This document shows, piece by piece, positions 33,501 to 42,356 of a stretch of 64,000 nt of DNA (positions are counted from its first letter, which is position 1; every line of letters begins with the position of its first letter). Source of the stretch: Actinoallomurus sp963736325. GTDB taxonomy: Bacteria; Actinomycetota; Actinomycetes; Streptosporangiales; Streptosporangiaceae. The notes under the pieces are model-generated. The model was given only the letters and a program-made list of their open reading frames with translations. It ran no database searches and was not told the origin of the DNA. The stretch covers positions 1,322,768 through 1,386,767 of the forward strand of contig CAVTOG010000009.1 of the NCBI GenBank assembly GCA_963736325.1, read 5' to 3'. The position numbers were made by a program, and so were the translations under genes.

Positions 33501-36368
33501 CTATCCGGACATGTCAGGGAAGTCGTCGCCCCGGTCGCGGAGCGTGCCTCCCGTCGGTGGCGGCCCGTGCGTGGGCGGGCCGGTCGGCGGACCGGGCGGG
33601 CCCTCGGTCGGCGGCCCGTGCGACGGGATCGTCGGTGTCGGCCCTGGCAGCGTCTGCGACGGTTGCGGGCGCGGGATGACCGGCCCAGGGGTCGCCCGTC
33701 CGCCCCCGCCGGTGTAGACCGACGGCGAGCCGAAGGGCTTCGGCGCCAGGCCGCGGTCGGCCTGCGTGATGTAGGAACGCCAGATCCTCGCCGGAAGGTC
33801 ACCGCCGTAGGCGGAGAAACCGGGGATGTTCAGCGCCTTGTTGTCGCTCCGGAAGATCCCCACCGAGGCCGCCATCTGCGGGATGAACCCGTTGAACCAG
33901 ATCTGCTTGCCGTCGCTGGTCGTCCCGGTCTTGCCGGCCGCGTTGCGGTCCGGCAGCGAGGCGTTGACGCCCGTGCCCGCGTCGACGACCTTCTGCATCG
34001 CGTACGTCGCGTCGCGCGCGACCGTCTGGCTGAAGACCTTCTTCCCGGGCTCCTTCACCGTCCGCGTCTTGCCGCCGCGGTCGGTCACCGACTTCAGCAC
34101 GTGGGGCACGTGGTACATGCCCTCCGAGGCGAACGAGGCGTACGCGGCGGCCTGCTGCTCGACCGTGACGTCGGCGACGCCCAGCGGCAGCGTCGGCGCG
34201 TCCTTGTGCGGGTCGAGCTGCGCCGACGGGATGCCCATGGATTCCGCCTGCGCCACGACCTTGTCGAGCCCGACCTTCTGGCCGAGGTTGATGTACGCCG
34301 TGTTGATGGAGTTCTGGGTCGCGGTGACGAGGTTCACCATGCCGAAGTTCTCGTCTTCGTCATTGTGGATCGCGGTGCCGGCGAACGTCTGCGGCGAGCT
34401 GCCGTCCACGTAGGAGTTCAGCGACTCGCCGTTCTTCAGCGCCGCGGCCAGCACATACGGCTTGAACCCCGACCCCGCCTGCACCTTGGCGTCGAAGGCG
34501 TTGTTGAACTGCTGCTGGACGTAGTCCTTGCCGCCGTAGAAGGCGGTCACCTCGCCGTTGTCCGGGTTGATCGCGAGCAGCCCGGCCAGGACCTTCTTCG
34601 GGGTGCCCACCGGCAGGTTGGTCTCGACCGCCTGCCGCGCGGCGGCCATCAGGTTCTTGTCGAACGTGGTCCGTACGTTCAGGCCGCCCATGTTGATCTG
34701 GTTGTCCGTGTAGCCCATGCGCCGCAGCTCGGCCTTTGCCTGGCTGACCATGTAGCCCTTGCTGCCCGCGTAGATCGACCGGAGGCGCTGCTTCTTCGGC
34801 TCGGGGAAGGTCATGACCGCGGCCTGCTGCGGCGTGATCGACTTCATCCCGACCATGCCGCCGACGACGTACCTCCAGCGCGACTGCATGTAGCCGCGCG
34901 CGCCGTCCATCCTCAGGTCGCCCGCGTAGGTCGGCACCTGGATGGCCGCGGCCAGGTAGGCGCCCTCGGCCGGAGTGAGGTCCTTGACGTCCTTCTGGTA
35001 GTACGCCTGGGCCGCCGACTCGATCCCGTACGCGTCGCGCCCGAAGTAGATCGTGTTGAGGTACTGCTGGAGGATCCAGTCCTTGTCCTTCTCGCGCCCG
35101 ACCTTGAGCGCGATCATGATCTCCTTCAGCTTCCTGCTGGCCGTACGCTGCTGGCTCAGTCCGCTGTAGTAGTTGCGGACCATCTGCTGTGTGATGGTCG
35201 ACCCGCCCTGCAGGGACCCGCCCGTGAGCGTCGCCCACACCGCGCGCGCCGAGCCCTTCACCGAGACGCCCGAGTCGCTGTAGAAGCCGCGGTTCTCCGC
35301 CGAGATGACGGCGTCGCGCACCGGCGCGGGCACGGTATTCAGGTCGACCGGCCGCCGGTCGAAGTCACCGCTGCGCGCGATGACCGACTTGCCGTCGCTG
35401 TAGTAGAAGACGGACTGCTGCGCCTTCGCCGCCGGCTGGGCCGAGCTGGGAATCGGCGTCATCAGGTAGACGACCACGAAGCCGATGACCGGCAGCAGGA
35501 TCAGCACGCCGAGGACGTAGACGGACCGCCGGGTCCACTTCGCCCGCCGTGAGGACGGCTTACGGCCCTTGGGGCCTTTCGGCGGAGTCGTCCCGCCGGC
35601 GGCCGCGGCCACCGGCGGCGCCGAACCCCGGCCGCCGCCCGCCGTGACGCTCTTCCGCTCCCCGGCGTCGGGAGAGCCCGGCGGAAGCAGCCGGGCCCTG
35701 GCACCGCCCGCAGGCGCGCCGTCGACCGAGGTCGAAACGGCCCCGGCCTCATCGGCCGCGTCCTCATCGGAGGGCGCCCCCGTCGCGTCCTCGGCGGCGG
35801 TCACGTCGTCGATGGATGTCGCTTCGGCCGCGCTGGTCGCGTCCTCGGTGGCGGTCGCCTCCGTGGCGTCCGTCCCGTGGGCTACATCCGTGATCGTGGC
35901 GTCGACGTCGTAGGCGGCGAGGGCGTCGTCGACGGCGGTGTCGTCCGCGCCGAGCGTCCCGGCAGTGTCGGCGCTCGCCGTCTCCCCGGCCTCGTCCTTG
36001 TCCTCCCAGACCTTGCCGTAGTCGTCGAGGAGGTCGTGCCGCTCGTCGTCCGCGGTGTCGGCGCTTGCCGTCTCTTCGGCCTCGTCCTTGTCGTCCCAGA
36101 CCTTGCCGTAGTCATCGAGAATGTCAGACCCCTCGGCGGCGTCCGTGACCGTCCGGTCCGTCTCGCCGTCCGGTTCATCGCCGTCTTCGCCGAGGGGCTG
36201 TTCCGGAGCGGGCGCGCTCTCGTCGTCCGCGTTCATGCGCTCCGCGGCGGCCTTTTCGGATCGTGTCGCGTCCTCGGACATGGACGTGTCAACTGACTCA
36301 GGGGAGTTCCGATGCGTTTTGTCGTTCACGGACTCGTCAGCGCCGTCGTCCTGTCGTTTTCCGGACAT
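33501..36368 (-). CDS. Class A penicillin-binding protein with long acidic N-terminus
   Basis: 955 residues from the ATG at 36368 (GGGGAG upstream); a GTG at 36410 would add 14. An acidic, Asp/Glu/Ala/Thr-rich cytoplasmic tail of about 275 residues contains a duplicated block around LDDYGKVW. One transmembrane helix (about 281-304) follows. The GT51 glycosyltransferase domain has AENRGFYSDSGVS with the catalytic Glu, and GGSTITQQMVRN. The transpeptidase domain has the active Ser in SGFK (SxxK), SIN (SxN) and KTGTT (KTG). A Pro/Gly-rich C-terminal tail ends the protein. It polymerises and cross-links peptidoglycan on the outer membrane face. The long acidic tail is likely a regulatory or partner-binding region. 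Confidence 0.95.
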   Translation of the reverse strand: MSGKRQDDGADESVNDKTHRNSPESVDTSMSEDATRSEKAAAERMNADDESAPAPEQPLGEDGDEPDGETDRTVTDAAEGSDILDDYGKVWDDKDEAEETASADTADDERHDLLDDYGKVWEDKDEAGETASADTAGTLGADDTAVDDALAAYDVDATITDVAHGTDATEATATEDATSAAEATSIDDVTAAEDATGAPSDEDAADEAGAVSTSVDGAPAGGARARLLPPGSPDAGERKSVTAGGGRGSAPPVAAAAGGTTPPKGPKGRKPSSRRAKWTRRSVYVLGVLILLPVIGFVVVYLMTPIPSSAQPAAKAQQSVFYYSDGKSVIARSGDFDRRPVDLNTVPAPVRDAVISAENRGFYSDSGVSVKGSARAVWATLTGGSLQGGSTITQQMVRNYYSGLSQQRTASRKLKEIMIALKVGREKDKDWILQQYLNTIYFGRDAYGIESAAQAYYQKDVKDLTPAEGAYLAAAIQVPTYAGDLRMDGARGYMQSRWRYVVGGMVGMKSITPQQAAVMTFPEPKKQRLRSIYAGSKGYMVSQAKAELRRMGYTDNQINMGGLNVRTTFDKNLMAAARQAVETNLPVGTPKKVLAGLLAINPDNGEVTAFYGGKDYVQQQFNNAFDAKVQAGSGFKPYVLAAALKNGESLNSYVDGSSPQTFAGTAIHNDEDENFGMVNLVTATQNSINTAYINLGQKVGLDKVVAQAESMGIPSAQLDPHKDAPTLPLGVADVTVEQQAAAYASFASEGMYHVPHVLKSVTDRGGKTRTVKEPGKKVFSQTVARDATYAMQKVVDAGTGVNASLPDRNAAGKTGTTSDGKQIWFNGFIPQMAASVGIFRSDNKALNIPGFSAYGGDLPARIWRSYITQADRGLAPKPFGSPSVYTGGGGRATPGPVIPRPQPSQTLPGPTPTIPSHGPPTEGPPGPPTGPPTHGPPPTGGTLRDRGDDFPDMSG

Positions 36369-36528
36369 AGGGGGCTCCCCGGCCCCGTTGTCGTTCTCGC
36401 TATTCCTCACTCGTCCCCCGTGACCTACCGGAGTTCACGAACGTACCCGTGGGGTTCGGCTGACCGGTTCAACCGTGCGGGCGTTCCGGGGTCCCGCCGA
36501 TCCTAGGCCAAACTCGGTAAGGAGTCTG

Positions 36529-37368
36529 TTAGGCGGTCGATGGCGTCACGGTGAGTACGGCTTCGAGGAGACGTGCCGCTTCCCGCGCCACGGCGTCGCG
36601 TCCCGTACCGAGGTATTTCCGGGGGTCCACGACACTCGGATGGGCGGTGAGATATTCACGTACGGCATCGGTGAAGACCTTGTTCAGGTGCGTCGCGATG
36701 TTCACTTTCGCGATACCGGCGGCGACCGCGCGCGTCAGATCGGCGTCGGGCACGCCGGACGATCCGTGCAGCACGAGAGGCACACCCACGGCCTCGCGCA
36801 GCCGGGCGATCAGGTCCAGGTCGACCGTCGCCGTACGGTCCGTCATCGCGTGCGAGGTGCCGACCGCCACGGCGAGGGCGTCCACGCCGGTCGCGGCCAC
36901 GAAGCGCGCGGCCTCGCCCGGATCCGTACGTGCTCCGGGCGCGTGCACGCCGTCCTTTCCGCCGACCTCGCCGAGTTCGGCCTCGACCCAGACGCCGCGG
37001 TCGTGGCAGCGTGCGGTCAGCTCGGCCGTCGATGAGACGTTCTCCTCATAGGAGAGCGCCGACGCGTCGTACATCACGGACCGCAGGCCCAGCCGGACCG
37101 CCTCGGAGACCAGGCCGGGTGAGGTGGCGTGGTCGAGGTGGACCGAGACCGGCACGTCCGCGGCATGGGCGGCGGCCAGGGTCGCGGCGGCGATCGGCTC
37201 CAGCGCGCCGTGGTAGCGGACGCAGTTCTCGCTGATCTGCAGGATGACGGGACGGCCCGCGGCCTCGGCGCCGGCGACGAGCGCCTCGGCGTGTTCGAGC
37301 TGGATGACGTTGAACGCCCCCACGCCGCGCGTGGTGGCGACTATCTCTCCGGTCGGGACAAGAGGCAT
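36529..37368 (-). CDS. Class II ketose-bisphosphate aldolase (tagatose/fructose-bisphosphate type)
   Basis: A 279-residue zinc-dependent aldolase of the KbaY/GatY/FbaA family. Visible: GAFNVIQLEHAEA near the N-terminus, HLDHATSPGL with the catalytic Asp and zinc His, VEAELGEVGGKDGV, VGTSHAMTD, and LVLHGSSGVPDADL plus KVNIATHLN for zinc and phosphate binding. It overlaps the kinase gene upstream by 28 bp. As the last gene of the amino-sugar operon it would split tagatose-1,6-bisphosphate into glyceraldehyde-3-P and DHAP. Specificity for tagatose versus fructose bisphosphate is inferred from context. Confidence 0.92.
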   Translation of the reverse strand: MPLVPTGEIVATTRGVGAFNVIQLEHAEALVAGAEAAGRPVILQISENCVRYHGALEPIAAATLAAAHAADVPVSVHLDHATSPGLVSEAVRLGLRSVMYDASALSYEENVSSTAELTARCHDRGVWVEAELGEVGGKDGVHAPGARTDPGEAARFVAATGVDALAVAVGTSHAMTDRTATVDLDLIARLREAVGVPLVLHGSSGVPDADLTRAVAAGIAKVNIATHLNKVFTDAVREYLTAHPSVVDPRKYLGTGRDAVAREAARLLEAVLTVTPSTA

Positions 37369-38210
37369 GCCCGGAACCCTTCGTAGGCGTCGTGGTCATA
37401 GGAGCCCGCGACGGGGGACAGGACCGCCGCGGCCGACAGCGCCACGGCGTCGTCGAGGAGGTCCGGCCAGGGGGAGCCGGCGCCCGCGGCGAGCGCGGCG
37501 ACGACCGCGTCGCCCGCGCCGGTCGGGTTGCCAGTGACGACCCGCGGGGGCGCCGCGCGGTGCACACGGCCGTCCGTCACGGCCAGCAGGCCCTCCGCGC
37601 CGAGCGAGACGACGACCGTACGCGCGCCGAGCAGGCCCGCTCCGGCCACCGGGTCGTCCGTGCCGGTCAGCTCGGCGAGCTCCTCGGCGTTCGGCTTGAC
37701 CGCCCAGGCGTACGGCGCCGCGCGGCGCAGCGGCTCGCCGGAGGTGTCCACGATCACCGGGACGTCGCGTTCCGCGAGCCGCGCGACGGCGTCGTCGTCC
37801 ACGCCGGGCGGCAGGCTCCCGGAGACCACGACGACGTCGGCCTCGGGAACCCTGGCCTCCAGCGCCGCCCACTCCTCGGGGGAGACCACCGGGCCGGGCT
37901 CGTTCAGCAGCGTCGCCTCCCCGTCGGCCATGAGGGTCACCGTCCGCCGGGTCTCCCCGGCGCAGGGCACCAGGTCGTGCGGGATCCCGGCGGCGTCCAG
38001 GTCGGCGCGGACGGCCTCGCCGGTGGCCCCGCCTGCCAGGCCGATGACCAGCACGTCGTGGCCCAGGGACCGCAGTGTCCGCGCGACGTTCACGCCTTTG
38101 CCGCCGGCACGGGCGCGCACGGTGCGCACGCGGTGGGCGTGGCCGGGCCGCAGCTCGGCCAGCTCGTACGTGACGTCGAGCGCGAGGTTGGGCGTGATCG
38201 TGACGATCAC
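37341..38210 (-). CDS. PfkB family hexose-phosphate kinase (tagatose-6-P/1-phosphofructokinase type)
   Basis: 289 residues from the GTG at 38210, which overlaps the nagA stop in GTGA. It is a ribokinase-fold kinase of the LacC/FruK group: TITPNLALDVTYE at the start, the GGKGVNVARTLRSLG glycine motif, and the C-terminal signature NPTGAGDAVVAALAAG with the catalytic Asp. It should phosphorylate the C1 position of a ketohexose-6-phosphate (tagatose-6-P) using ATP, feeding the adjacent aldolase, whose start it overlaps by 28 bp. Confidence 0.9.
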   Translation of the reverse strand: MIVTITPNLALDVTYELAELRPGHAHRVRTVRARAGGKGVNVARTLRSLGHDVLVIGLAGGATGEAVRADLDAAGIPHDLVPCAGETRRTVTLMADGEATLLNEPGPVVSPEEWAALEARVPEADVVVVSGSLPPGVDDDAVARLAERDVPVIVDTSGEPLRRAAPYAWAVKPNAEELAELTGTDDPVAGAGLLGARTVVVSLGAEGLLAVTDGRVHRAAPPRVVTGNPTGAGDAVVAALAAGAGSPWPDLLDDAVALSAAAVLSPVAGSYDHDAYEGFRACLLSRPER

Positions 38211-39304
38211 ACCGCGACGACCTTGCATACGCGCAGGTCCTCGTCGAGGAGGAGAAGGTCGGCGCGGAGCCCGGGGGCGACGGCGCCCCGGTCGGTGAGC
38301 CCGAGCAGCCCGGCCGGTGTGGTCGCGGCCAGGCGCACGGCTTCGGTGAGGGAGAGGCCGGAGTCGCGTACGGCGCGGCGGAACACCGAGGCAGCCGTGG
38401 CCGTGCTGCCCGCGATCGAGCCGCCCTCGGCCAGCCGCGCCACGCCCTCGTTCACCTCGACGTCGAGACCGCCCAGCTCGTACGCGCCGTCGGACATGCC
38501 CGCCGCCGCGATCGCGTCCGTCACCAGCGCCGTACGCGCGGTCCCGGCCGTACGCGTGATGTGCGCGACGATCGCCGGGTGCAGGTGGACGCCGTCGCCG
38601 ATCAGCTCCACGACGACGCCCGGGGCCTCCAGGAGCGCCAGGATCGGGCCGGGTTCGCGGTGGTGGAGCGGGCGCATCCCGTTGAACAGGTGCGTCGCCA
38701 CGCGCACGCCGGCCCTGGCGGCCTCGCCGGCCACCTCGTACGTCGCGTCGGTGTGGCCGATCGCGGGCAGCGCGCCCGCGTCGCGGATCCGGCGCAGCGC
38801 CTCGACGCCGCCGTCGAGCTCGGGCGCGACGGTCATCATCCGCACGTGCGGGATCTTCAGCAGGCGGCCGACCGTCGCCGGGTCCGGGTCGCGCAGCAGC
38901 GCGGGGTCATGCGCACCCCGGCGGGCGGGCGACAGGAACGGGCCCTCGTAGTGGATGCCGGCGACGACACCGTCGGCGGCCAGTTCGGACAGCACCGACG
39001 CCCGGCGTTCGAGGTCGGCGGGCGCGGCGGTCACAAGGCTGGCCATCACCGTGGTGGTGCCGCGCTCGCGGTGGAACGTCACGGCGCGCGCGCATTCCTC
39101 GGCGTCGCCCGAGTCGAACGACGCTCCGCCTCCGCCGTGGCAGTGGATGTCCACGAAGCCGGGCACGATCGCGTGGCCGTGGTGGTCGGCGTGGTCCGGC
39201 CGGCCCTCCTCCACGGCGGCGATGCGATGGTCCTCGACCCTCACCCAGCCGGGTGACAGCACCCCGCCGGGGGTGATGACCTTGTCCGCGCTCAGCACTG
39301 TCAT
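38207..39304 (-). CDS. nagA: N-acetyl-amino-sugar-6-phosphate deacetylase
   Basis: A 365-residue amidohydrolase-fold deacetylase. The start ATG (39304) shares one base with the TAA of the ROK gene. Metal and substrate features: PGFVDIHCHGGGGASF, HYEGPFLSPARRGAH, IGHTDATYE, ATHLFNGMRPLHHREPG and VTDAIAAAGMSDG with the catalytic Asp. It converts GlcNAc-6-P or GalNAc-6-P to the free amine and acetate. Given the tagatose-type kinase and aldolase, GalNAc-6-P (AgaA-like activity) is the more likely substrate, but NagA enzymes are often dual. It couples to genes on both sides. Confidence 0.92.
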   Translation of the reverse strand: MTVLSADKVITPGGVLSPGWVRVEDHRIAAVEEGRPDHADHHGHAIVPGFVDIHCHGGGGASFDSGDAEECARAVTFHRERGTTTVMASLVTAAPADLERRASVLSELAADGVVAGIHYEGPFLSPARRGAHDPALLRDPDPATVGRLLKIPHVRMMTVAPELDGGVEALRRIRDAGALPAIGHTDATYEVAGEAARAGVRVATHLFNGMRPLHHREPGPILALLEAPGVVVELIGDGVHLHPAIVAHITRTAGTARTALVTDAIAAAGMSDGAYELGGLDVEVNEGVARLAEGGSIAGSTATAASVFRRAVRDSGLSLTEAVRLAATTPAGLLGLTDRGAVAPGLRADLLLLDEDLRVCKVVAV

Positions 39305-40185
39305 TAAGGCTCCAACAGGTCGCGTGCCCAGAGTCCCGCGCCCATACACCCGGCCTCGTCGCCGAAGCTCGCGATGGTCAGGCGCGGCCTGCGGTGGAAC
39401 GTCAGCCGGCGGTCGAGCTCCTCGACCAGCGGGGTCAGCAGCAGGTCGCCGGCGCGGGACAGGCCGCCACCGATGACGATCACCTCGGGCGCGATCAGCG
39501 AGGTCGCCGCGGCCAGGGCCGTGGCCAGCCAGCCGACCGTCGCCGTCCACACCGCGCACGCGTCGGGATCACCCTCGGCCACCAGCGCCGCGACCGCGTC
39601 GGCGCTCGCCTCCCGGCCCGTACGCCGAGCGTATTCACGGGCGACGGCGGGGCCGGACGCGACGGCCTCCAGGCAGCCGGTACCCCCGCAGACGCAGGGT
39701 TCGTCGGCGCCGACCGACATGTGGCCGATCTCCCCGGCGTAGCCGTTCCCGACGCACAGGTGGCCGTCGACGACCATCGCGGCGGCGATGCCGGTGCCGA
39801 TCGGCATGACGAGGGAGTTGCGCGTGCCGCGCGCCGCGCCGAGCCGCAGCTCGGCCGTTCCGCCGGCCCGCACGTCGTGGCCGACCGCCACGGGCAGGCC
39901 CGTACGCTGCCGCACGAGGTCGCGGAAGGGGACGTCGCGCCAGCCGATGTTCTCCGACCAGACCGCGACGCCGCGCTCGTCGTCCACGATGCCGGGCACC
40001 GCGATCCCGACCGCCTCCGCCCGTGACTCCGCCTTCGCCATGAGTTCGTCGACGGTGTCGAGCACGGCGCCGACGGCGGCGTCACCGTGCGGTGTGGGTC
40101 GGCGTACGGTCGCGACGCGCTCGAGGTCGCGCGCCAGGACCGCGCCCTTGATCGATGTGCCGCCGACGTCGAGCGCGACGATCAC
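39304..40185 (-). CDS. ROK family sugar kinase
   Basis: 293 residues from the GTG at 40185, overlapping the upstream SIS gene in GTGA. It has the ATP phosphate-binding LDVGGTSIKGAVL, the catalytic GHDVRAGGTAELRLG (Asp in a GHD motif), the family glycine block GIGHMSVG-like in YAGEIGHMSVGA, and the zinc-binding CxCGxxGC motif CVCGGTGCLEA. It lacks an N-terminal helix-turn-helix, so it is a kinase rather than a repressor. It would phosphorylate incoming GalNAc or GlcNAc to the 6-phosphate, replacing a PTS route. Confidence 0.9.
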   Translation of the reverse strand: MIVALDVGGTSIKGAVLARDLERVATVRRPTPHGDAAVGAVLDTVDELMAKAESRAEAVGIAVPGIVDDERGVAVWSENIGWRDVPFRDLVRQRTGLPVAVGHDVRAGGTAELRLGAARGTRNSLVMPIGTGIAAAMVVDGHLCVGNGYAGEIGHMSVGADEPCVCGGTGCLEAVASGPAVAREYARRTGREASADAVAALVAEGDPDACAVWTATVGWLATALAAATSLIAPEVIVIGGGLSRAGDLLLTPLVEELDRRLTFHRRPRLTIASFGDEAGCMGAGLWARDLLEP

Positions 40186-41096
40186 GGAAGGACGACCGAA
40201 CGGGTCAGCGAGCGCGGCCGGTCCGGGTCCATGCCTCTCTCGCGTGCGTGGGCGACGGCCAGCCGCTGGGCGACGACGAGGTGGGCCATCGGGTCGAGGT
40301 CGCTGGTGGCGAACGCCGCGCCCGTCGCGGCCACGTCGTCGCGCAGCCCGTCCGGCGGCGGCCCGAACATCCAGGTCAGGCGGCCGGGCTGGGCGATGCT
40401 GATCGGGCCGTGGCGATATTCCATGGCCGGATAGGACTCCGTCCACAGCCGCGCCGCCTCGCGTGCCTTCAGCGCGGCCTCCTCGGCCAGGCCGAGGGTC
40501 CAGCCGCGGCCGAGGAAGGTGATCTGCTCGGCCTCGAGCCACTCGGGCCTTATCGGCTCGGCCAGGGCGCGCTCGGCGTCGCGGACCGGAATGTCCTCGC
40601 CGAGCGAGGCGCGCAGCAGGGCCAGCGCGGTCGTCGCGAACCGCGTCTGCACGACCGACCGCTCGTCGGCGAACTCCAGCACGACGGCGCGCGTGCCCTC
40701 GGCGAACGACGCGTCCGGCACGGCCGTGATCGCGGTCGCCTCGGGCAGGCGTTCGATCGCCTGCAACACCTCGGTGGTCGTCCCCGAGCGGGTGATCGCG
40801 ATGTGGCGGTCGTAGGTGCGGCCGAAGGGGAACTCCGAGGCGGCGAACGCGTCGGTGAGCCCCCGGCCCAGGCTCTCCCGCAGAGCGGCGTAGGCGCGGG
40901 CCATATAGAAAGAGGTGCCGCACCCGAAGACCGCGACGCGCTCACCGTCGCGCGGGAGCGCGTCCCGTACGCCGTCGAGCCGCGCGGCCGCCTCCCGCCA
41001 GCACGCGGGCTGACTCTCGATCTCGGCCGCTACGTGATAGTCCGCCAACGCCGCCTCCACGCCTGCTCGTTCGTGCGCGAATCGTGCTCGCATCAT
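40182..41096 (-). CDS. SIS domain protein, amino-sugar-6-P deaminase/isomerase (AgaS-like)
   Basis: A 304-residue protein with two SIS domains and no glutaminase domain. VAVFGCGTSFYMARAYAALRES and the IAITRSGTTTEVLQAI phosphosugar-binding loop are typical of GlmS isomerase-like and AgaS proteins; EEAALKAREAARLWTESYPAMEYRHGP is the second SIS signature. AgaS converts galactosamine-6-P to tagatose-6-P with release of ammonia, the step that fits between NagA/AgaA and the tagatose-6-P kinase here. Start uncertain between two adjacent ATGs (41096/41093). It follows the isocitrate-lyase-like gene by 31 bp and overlaps the ROK gene. Confidence 0.88.
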   Translation of the reverse strand: MMRARFAHERAGVEAALADYHVAAEIESQPACWREAAARLDGVRDALPRDGERVAVFGCGTSFYMARAYAALRESLGRGLTDAFAASEFPFGRTYDRHIAITRSGTTTEVLQAIERLPEATAITAVPDASFAEGTRAVVLEFADERSVVQTRFATTALALLRASLGEDIPVRDAERALAEPIRPEWLEAEQITFLGRGWTLGLAEEAALKAREAARLWTESYPAMEYRHGPISIAQPGRLTWMFGPPPDGLRDDVAATGAAFATSDLDPMAHLVVAQRLAVAHARERGMDPDRPRSLTRSVVLP

Positions 41097-41127
41097 GCAC
41101 TAATGAACACAGAGTCGCCAACAGTGG

Positions 41128-41997
41128 TCAGACTCTGCCGTGGTGGCGGCTGAGGTTGCGGTCGAGGAGGTCCAGGCACGCCTCGACGCCGACGCCCGTC
41201 TCGGGCAGCCGGCCGTCGTCGGCCGCGAGCCGCGACAGGGCCTCGTCGATCGCGCTCTGCGCCGCGAACAGGCACGGCGTGCTGTAGATCGCGACGCCGA
41301 CGCCCAGCTCCTCCAGGTCGGTGAGGGAGAAACGCGGCGACTTGCCGCCCGCGATCTGGTTGAACAGCAGCGGTTTGCCGCCCGCGACCGAATGGATCTT
41401 GCGGATCCACTCGGCGCTGCGCACACCGTCGAGGAGGATCACGTCGGCGTCGGTGGCGGCGATCGCCTCGGCGCGGCGCATGATCTCGCCTTCCTCGGTC
41501 GCGTCGGTGCGGGCGACCACGACCATGTCGCGGCGCGTCTCCAGCACCAATTCCAGCTTCTCCAGGTATTCGCCGAGAGGCAGGACCTGCTTGCCGTCGA
41601 CATGCCCGCACCGGCGTGGCCGTTTCTGGTCCTCGATGATCACGCCGGAGGCGCCGATGGCCTCCAGGTGGCCGACGACGTGACAGGCCACCTCGGGATC
41701 GACATATCCGTCATCGATGTCGACGAGGAGGTGGTGATGTGGAAACGCAAGACGCAGTCGCTGAACGAAATGGACCATGTCCGGCCATGCGATGAAGCCG
41801 ATGTCGGGCAGGCCATAGTGAGAGGCCGAGAATCCGAAGCCGGAAACGAACAGGCCCTCGTAGTGCCGGGCGGCGATCGACGCCGAGAACATGTCGAAGA
41901 TTCCGATGAGCGGCGTGATCCTATCGTCGTTCACGGCCTTCCTCAGGCGCGATCCGTGGGCATTTCCCCTGAAAGGTGGCGTGCTCGGCGCGGTCAT
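41128..41997 (-). CDS. Isocitrate lyase/PEP mutase superfamily lyase with RCGH cysteine motif
   Basis: A 289-residue TIM-barrel protein. The superfamily features are GIFDMFSASIAARHYEGLFVSGFG, the metal-binding LVDIDDGYVD, and IIEDQKRPRRCGHVDGKQ, which contains the catalytic cysteine loop (KRCGH-type) of isocitrate and methylisocitrate lyases. A C-C bond-cleaving lyase is therefore predicted rather than a mutase. It is the first gene of the minus-strand run leading into the amino-sugar operon (31 bp gap), so it may act on a product of that pathway or only share its promoter. The acid substrate is unknown. Confidence 0.85.
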   Translation of the reverse strand: MTAPSTPPFRGNAHGSRLRKAVNDDRITPLIGIFDMFSASIAARHYEGLFVSGFGFSASHYGLPDIGFIAWPDMVHFVQRLRLAFPHHHLLVDIDDGYVDPEVACHVVGHLEAIGASGVIIEDQKRPRRCGHVDGKQVLPLGEYLEKLELVLETRRDMVVVARTDATEEGEIMRRAEAIAATDADVILLDGVRSAEWIRKIHSVAGGKPLLFNQIAGGKSPRFSLTDLEELGVGVAIYSTPCLFAAQSAIDEALSRLAADDGRLPETGVGVEACLDLLDRNLSRHHGRV

Positions 41998-42356
41998 GTG
42001 TCTCCTGGTCGCTCGATTCGCGGCCCCGCTAACCTGCCCCGCTCGCGCGCCTGTGAAGCATCGCGCCTTTTCGTGATCACGCTACCCGGTGGTGCTTTGG
42101 TGATCAATTGGCCGTGAGGTGATGCCTTTCTGGCTGTTGGGCTAGGGTGCGCTGATGGTGTGGTTCTTCGTTGATTCGTGGGTCTTGGTCTGAGTAATCC
42201 AGACAGTTCGGGCATTCGTGGTCGGGTGCTCCGTGCAGTGTGTTCTTAAACACCGAACATCGGCTTTATCTCCATCACTCATTGTGATAGTCAAGTGACG
42301 GCACGCCGAGGGGTCGGCGTTCCCTCAACTTCCTAAGTAAATCCATGGAGTAGGTC
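41998..42356. other. Divergent intergenic region
   Basis: 359 bases between the start of the amino-sugar operon (minus) and the DUF4239 gene (plus). It must hold the operon promoter and, at the right, GGAGTAGGTC before the ATG at 42357. No operator palindrome stood out, and no gene is seen. Confidence 0.4.

Noticed and set aside
33477..35552. A 691-codon open frame on the plus strand
   Set aside because: It is the antisense of the PBP gene, whose catalytic motifs are on the minus strand. In GC-rich DNA long antisense frames are common; its sequence has Arg/Gly/Val/Ala-biased shadow composition and no domain.
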